Below, piece by piece: positions 60,943 through 64,000 of a stretch of 64,000 nt of DNA (positions are counted from its first letter, which is position 1; each line of letters begins with the position of its first letter). The translations under genes were made by a program, and so were the position numbers. The DNA is from Ceratorhiza oryzae-sativae (Eukaryota > Basidiomycota > Agaricomycetes > Cantharellales > Ceratobasidiaceae): assembly GCA_030998015.1 (NCBI GenBank), contig JARWMV010000234.1, forward strand, positions 1,860,001 to 1,924,000. The letters run 5' to 3'. The notes under the pieces are model-generated. The model did no database searches, was not told the DNA's origin, and saw only the letters and a program-made list of their open reading frames with translations.

Positions 60943-63124
60943 TCACGCTACAGTCAACGACTCGAGCTCCTTGCGAATCTCAGACTCGGCATCAATCTTT
61001 TGCATCTGCGTGACCTCGAGCTTGTCTCCGCGAGCAAGTTTTGCTTTCAAGTCTGCTCCCAAAATCAGTTTTTTGGATAGTGCCTTGACGGATTGGAAGA
61101 AACACACCTTCGATAGCCTTGAGCTTCTTGTTCAAGTTTCGGATCTTTTTCGCAACGGGGTCAGGCTCTGCTGCCACTGGCTCTTCGACAAGAGGTGGTG
61201 CAGGCTCCTCCACTGGTGTCTCAGCCCCGCTCTGTCCCTTTTTGCCCTTCTTTTTCTTCTCCTGTCCCGGTTTGGGCGACGGACTCGGGCTAGGCGCGGA
61301 TGCACCAGGAACGTGTCGCCTCGGACCCGGAACAAGTCCGTTGCCACGATAATGACCATGGCCGTTTGGCACGCGTGGAGGGGTAGACGTCCCGTTGGAA
61401 GAGACATATGCCGCCCCTCCTTCGTCTTCACGTTTGTATATCGTGGGTGTCGCAAGACCCCTAGCCGGGCGGACGATACGCACCGGCCGGCTTAGTATCT
61501 GTAGTTAGGGCATTTGTAAATGTAGATCGGACAAAGAGCAAAGAGGACAAACCTGCAGGCTTGGCGGGGGCCAGAAGAGCAACACTCGAGCTCGGAGCAG
61601 GCGCCTTTGGAAGTTCAGCTCCAAATGCGGCCGCAGTTCCGGGGAGTCCAGGCTTCCAGCCCGCCTAAATCCATCTCTCAGTAACGAGAACCGAAGAGCC
61701 TAGACCTGACGCGGGCTCCACATACCTGATACAGCTCTTCTTCCAGCTGCACGTGCACCAACGGGCCTGTACAGTGCCAAATCTTGACCCCATTGTCGAC
61801 TCGAAGTCGAGGAGACAACGTCGCGGTCAACAAGAATCGACCACATGGGCTCCATTCGCACCAACTCGTGTTGGGCGCATCGATCGTCGTGACTTTGGTC
61901 AAGGACCGACGGTCGTAGATGTCAGTCTTTCCAGCGAGGTTTCCAAACCCAGCGAGGGCGATCAGCCGCGACTGCGGGTTGTAGAGGATAAAGTTGATCG
62001 GGTGTGCTCCAAAGTCGTGCACAACCTGCACACGTTGGTCAAAGAGCACAGCCTTGGCAGGCATGTCTAGCATGACGTTGGCGGCAGAGCTGGGATTCTC
62101 AGGGCATGAGACTCACATCCGTAGATCACACCAAACTCTTTCGAGTTCGGGCTCCATGCAAAGTCGTGGATCGGCCCGTCCTTGTCTAAATACTAGTTGA
62201 CGCCAAAATCCTCGTACAATATTGACAGACTCACCCAGCGTCACACGGCAATCAAAGCCTCCTTTGGCACTGAGGAAATACAGGTGCGACACGCCGTAGT
62301 AACTTTTATTGCTCTTGTCGACATCCGTGTGAGTCAACACCAACAGGTGCGTCCCCGCGGGGTTCCACTTGAATGTCGCCTTGTCCGCCTTGTAAAACGT
62401 CTTTTGAGACGTAGGAGCACCCGCAAGCGCAGCCAGACTGTATATGCGCACAGTCGCAGGCGCACCCTTTTTCTCGCCGATAAAGACCGCAATCGCAGCG
62501 TTCGGTCCAGGCCCCACGCTCACGCTCGTAATTCCGTCGACGTGGAGCTTTTCGACCACGCTCTTTTCCCACTCAGCCGGCTTGTACACCTGAATCTCTG
62601 GCCCGACGACACGCACAGCTTGGGACTCGTCGGCGGTGAACTGGAACGCCCAGCCCTCTTGAGCCTTTTGAGAGAGCGCGATGAGCTCGGTCCCATCGGC
62701 CACACGCCAGACGCGCAAGTTCTTGTGCTGGACACCTTCTTCGAGCTTTTGGGGCCGTTCCCAGGTGGAGAGGTACGTCGCGAGCGGCGAGAATGAGAGT
62801 TCGACGATGTTGGCAATGTCGAGCGAGAGCACGACCTCGAACGTGCTGCTATTGACGATGCGCACCGACTCGGGGAGGATGTATGCAAACAGTTTGCCGT
62901 CGTTGCTGTACTGGTAAAGTCTCGAGTTGACCGACGGTCTGGGGAACGTCAGACGCCTGTTAGAGCGACTAGCGATGAACACACCTCTCAAATGCCTCGA
63001 CAGGGTTGAACTCGGGTAGCCCGCCTACAAGTCCCAGCTGCTTTTGGGAGCGAACTAGATGGGTGTGAGCTGTATTCACCAGAATACGACAATACTCACA
63101 AGCGTATTGTGTGTCGGTCGACAT
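60943..63124 (-). CDS. Eukaryotic translation initiation factor 2A
   Basis: Minus strand: MSTDTQYA at 63124, then FRSQKQLGLVGGLPEFNPVE after a short intron. A WD40-type beta-propeller follows: RLYQYSNDGKLFAYILPESV, KNLRVWRVADGTELIALSQK, WAFQFTADESQAVRVVGPEI, ATFKWNPAGTHLLVLTHTDV, IHDFAWSPNSKEFGVIYGYM, AHPINFILYNPQSRLIALAG, NTSWCEWSPCGRFLLTATLS and NGVKIWH. The tail has Pro/Ser-rich and Lys-rich stretches (PKPGQEKKKKGKKGQS) and a C-terminal helix KKLKAIEDLKAKLARGDKLE. Order and motifs are those of eIF2A, which delivers initiator tRNA in a GTP-independent way to some mRNAs. Introns about seven. No frameshift seen. Start chosen because the upstream extension lacks conserved sequence. Confidence 0.92.
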
Positions 63125-63475
63125 GGGTGCTGTGGGGGTGGACAAGGGCGTCTTTCTGGGCGGCGAGAAGCAAGCGAATGCTTCACAGCTAAGAACCGAG
63201 ATTAGCCAGCAGTATACTCGAGCCAGCAGCTGACTTACACGAGCTGTGGTGCGTGTCCTGGTGGTGGCCAAGTGCAGGATACTATCCACGAAAACTTGAC
63301 ACATGGCTCCGGTGCTAAACCGGTTCAAATATATTTGCCTGATCGGGACAGTAAAGCACTAGCGCCATCCGTTCATTGTTCTAGATGTGAGCAATGCGAT
63401 CGATTCACAGCAATTATACAAATGCAAGTGTCTAGTCCTACTATACAAAAAACAATTCAAACTTGTGTACTTTTT
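63125..63475. other. Intergenic region between eIF2A and PRPP synthetase
   Basis: Promoter of eIF2A and 3' flank of the PRPP synthetase gene; no gene seen. Confidence 0.5.
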
Positions 63476-64000
63476 TCAAACTGCCAAATCTTCAAACAAC
63501 AAGCTAATGCTCTCTCCATTGTGCGTGCGGCGAATACTCTCCGCAATCACTGGGCTCACGTCCAAGACTTGCAACTTGCCCTCGCAGATGGCAGCGTTTG
63601 CAGTTGAGGAATCGTGTTGGTGACGACTAGACGCTCAATCGGCAAGGCAGCCAACTGCTTCAAGTTGGCTTCCGCAAAGAGACCTGATATTCGAGGTGAG
63701 ACAAACGAATCACCAAGACTAACTTACGACTCACCGTGGGACACGATCACATAAATCGCCTTGGCCCCGTTCTCCTTGAGCAACCTTGCAGCAAGGCACA
63801 CCGTGCGTCCAGTATCGATCATATCGTCCACCAGGATCGCAATCTACAACCAATCCATCAGGGCCAATATTCTCTCCAACGCGGGGATGCTAGACAAACC
63901 TTATCCTTGACGTCACCAACCAAGAGCTCCATGCGCTCTGAGCCATCTTGTACGTGGCCATTGGTCGAGCCGCTGTCACTTTCATGTACATCGCCGCTGG
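63476..64000 (-). CDS. Ribose-phosphate pyrophosphokinase (PRPP synthetase), 5' part outside window
   Basis: Only the C-terminal exons are here. Reading inward from 64000: [26 protein letters not shown], then after an intron the PRPP-binding loop [34 protein letters not shown], and after another intron [27 protein letters not shown]; the end is [20 protein letters not shown] and [10 protein letters not shown], stop at 63476-63478. These are the hallmarks of PRPP synthetase, which makes phosphoribosyl diphosphate for nucleotide, His and Trp synthesis. The Ser/Gly-rich stretch before the catalytic loop is like the extra insert of some fungal Prs subunits. A one-base gap at about 63598-63608 breaks the frame between TNTIPQL and the C-terminal block. 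Confidence 0.9.

Noticed and set aside
1..64000. A prokaryote-style defence island, CRISPR array or operon
   Set aside because: Intron-rich fungal genes throughout; no direct-repeat array and no co-directional gene runs.

Overview
This is nuclear DNA from a filamentous basidiomycete, an agaricomycete. Almost every gene is split by many GT..AG introns of about 50-60 nt. Two genes look like Clp1 (clampless-1), a family I know only from basidiomycetes, and two carry the DUF6699-type domain common in Agaricomycetes. The mix of pectin/uronate-degrading enzymes and short-intron housekeeping genes would fit a plant-associated Cantharellales fungus such as Rhizoctonia/Ceratobasidium, but that placement is inference. 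I see no CRISPR array, operon, rRNA, convincing tRNA or intact transposon.

Layout. 1-17 kb: CCDC124/Lso2-type ribosome factor (5' truncated), His-rich methyltransferase, secreted GDSL esterase (-), V-ATPase subunit a (-) divergent from dihydrofolate/folylpolyglutamate synthase (+), secreted polygalacturonase (GH28), CDC73 of the PAF1 complex, and a sterol glucosyltransferase-like protein with a UIM-like tail. 17-25 kb: HOS2-type histone deacetylase (-), a cyclin-like protein, dynactin p22/p24-like subunit (-) divergent from mitochondrial TrpRS (+). 25-29 kb: first Clp1-like gene inside long gene-free flanks. 29-39 kb: NAA35/Mak10 (NatC), glutamate 5-kinase (-), PL14-type lyase, aromatic amino acid decarboxylase (-). 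38.8-43.4 kb: second Clp1-like gene, again with about 1.8 kb of gene-free DNA on each side. 43-54 kb: ATG15 lipase, a Tyr/Pro-rich hypothetical protein, a DUF6699 protein, DOPA 4,5-dioxygenase-like protein, and a second DUF6699 protein (-). 54-64 kb: TIP/ITFG1-like FG-GAP membrane protein (-), SUV3 helicase (+), eIF2A (-) and the 3' part of PRPP synthetase (-).

Most genes are unrelated housekeeping functions (transcription, chromatin, translation, mitochondrial RNA, vacuole/autophagy, proline and folate synthesis) interspersed with secreted plant-polymer enzymes (GDSL esterase, GH28, PL14). The most notable biology is the pair of Clp1-like paralogs in gene-sparse stretches. The most important caveat is technical. 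Many strongly conserved genes (CDC73, sterol glucosyltransferase, SUV3, PRO1, FOL3, GH28 and others) are interrupted by frameshifts that each fit one missing base, often beside a C or G run. They look like base-call deletions in the assembly rather than dead genes. Gene spans below are first base of start codon to last base of stop codon, introns included.
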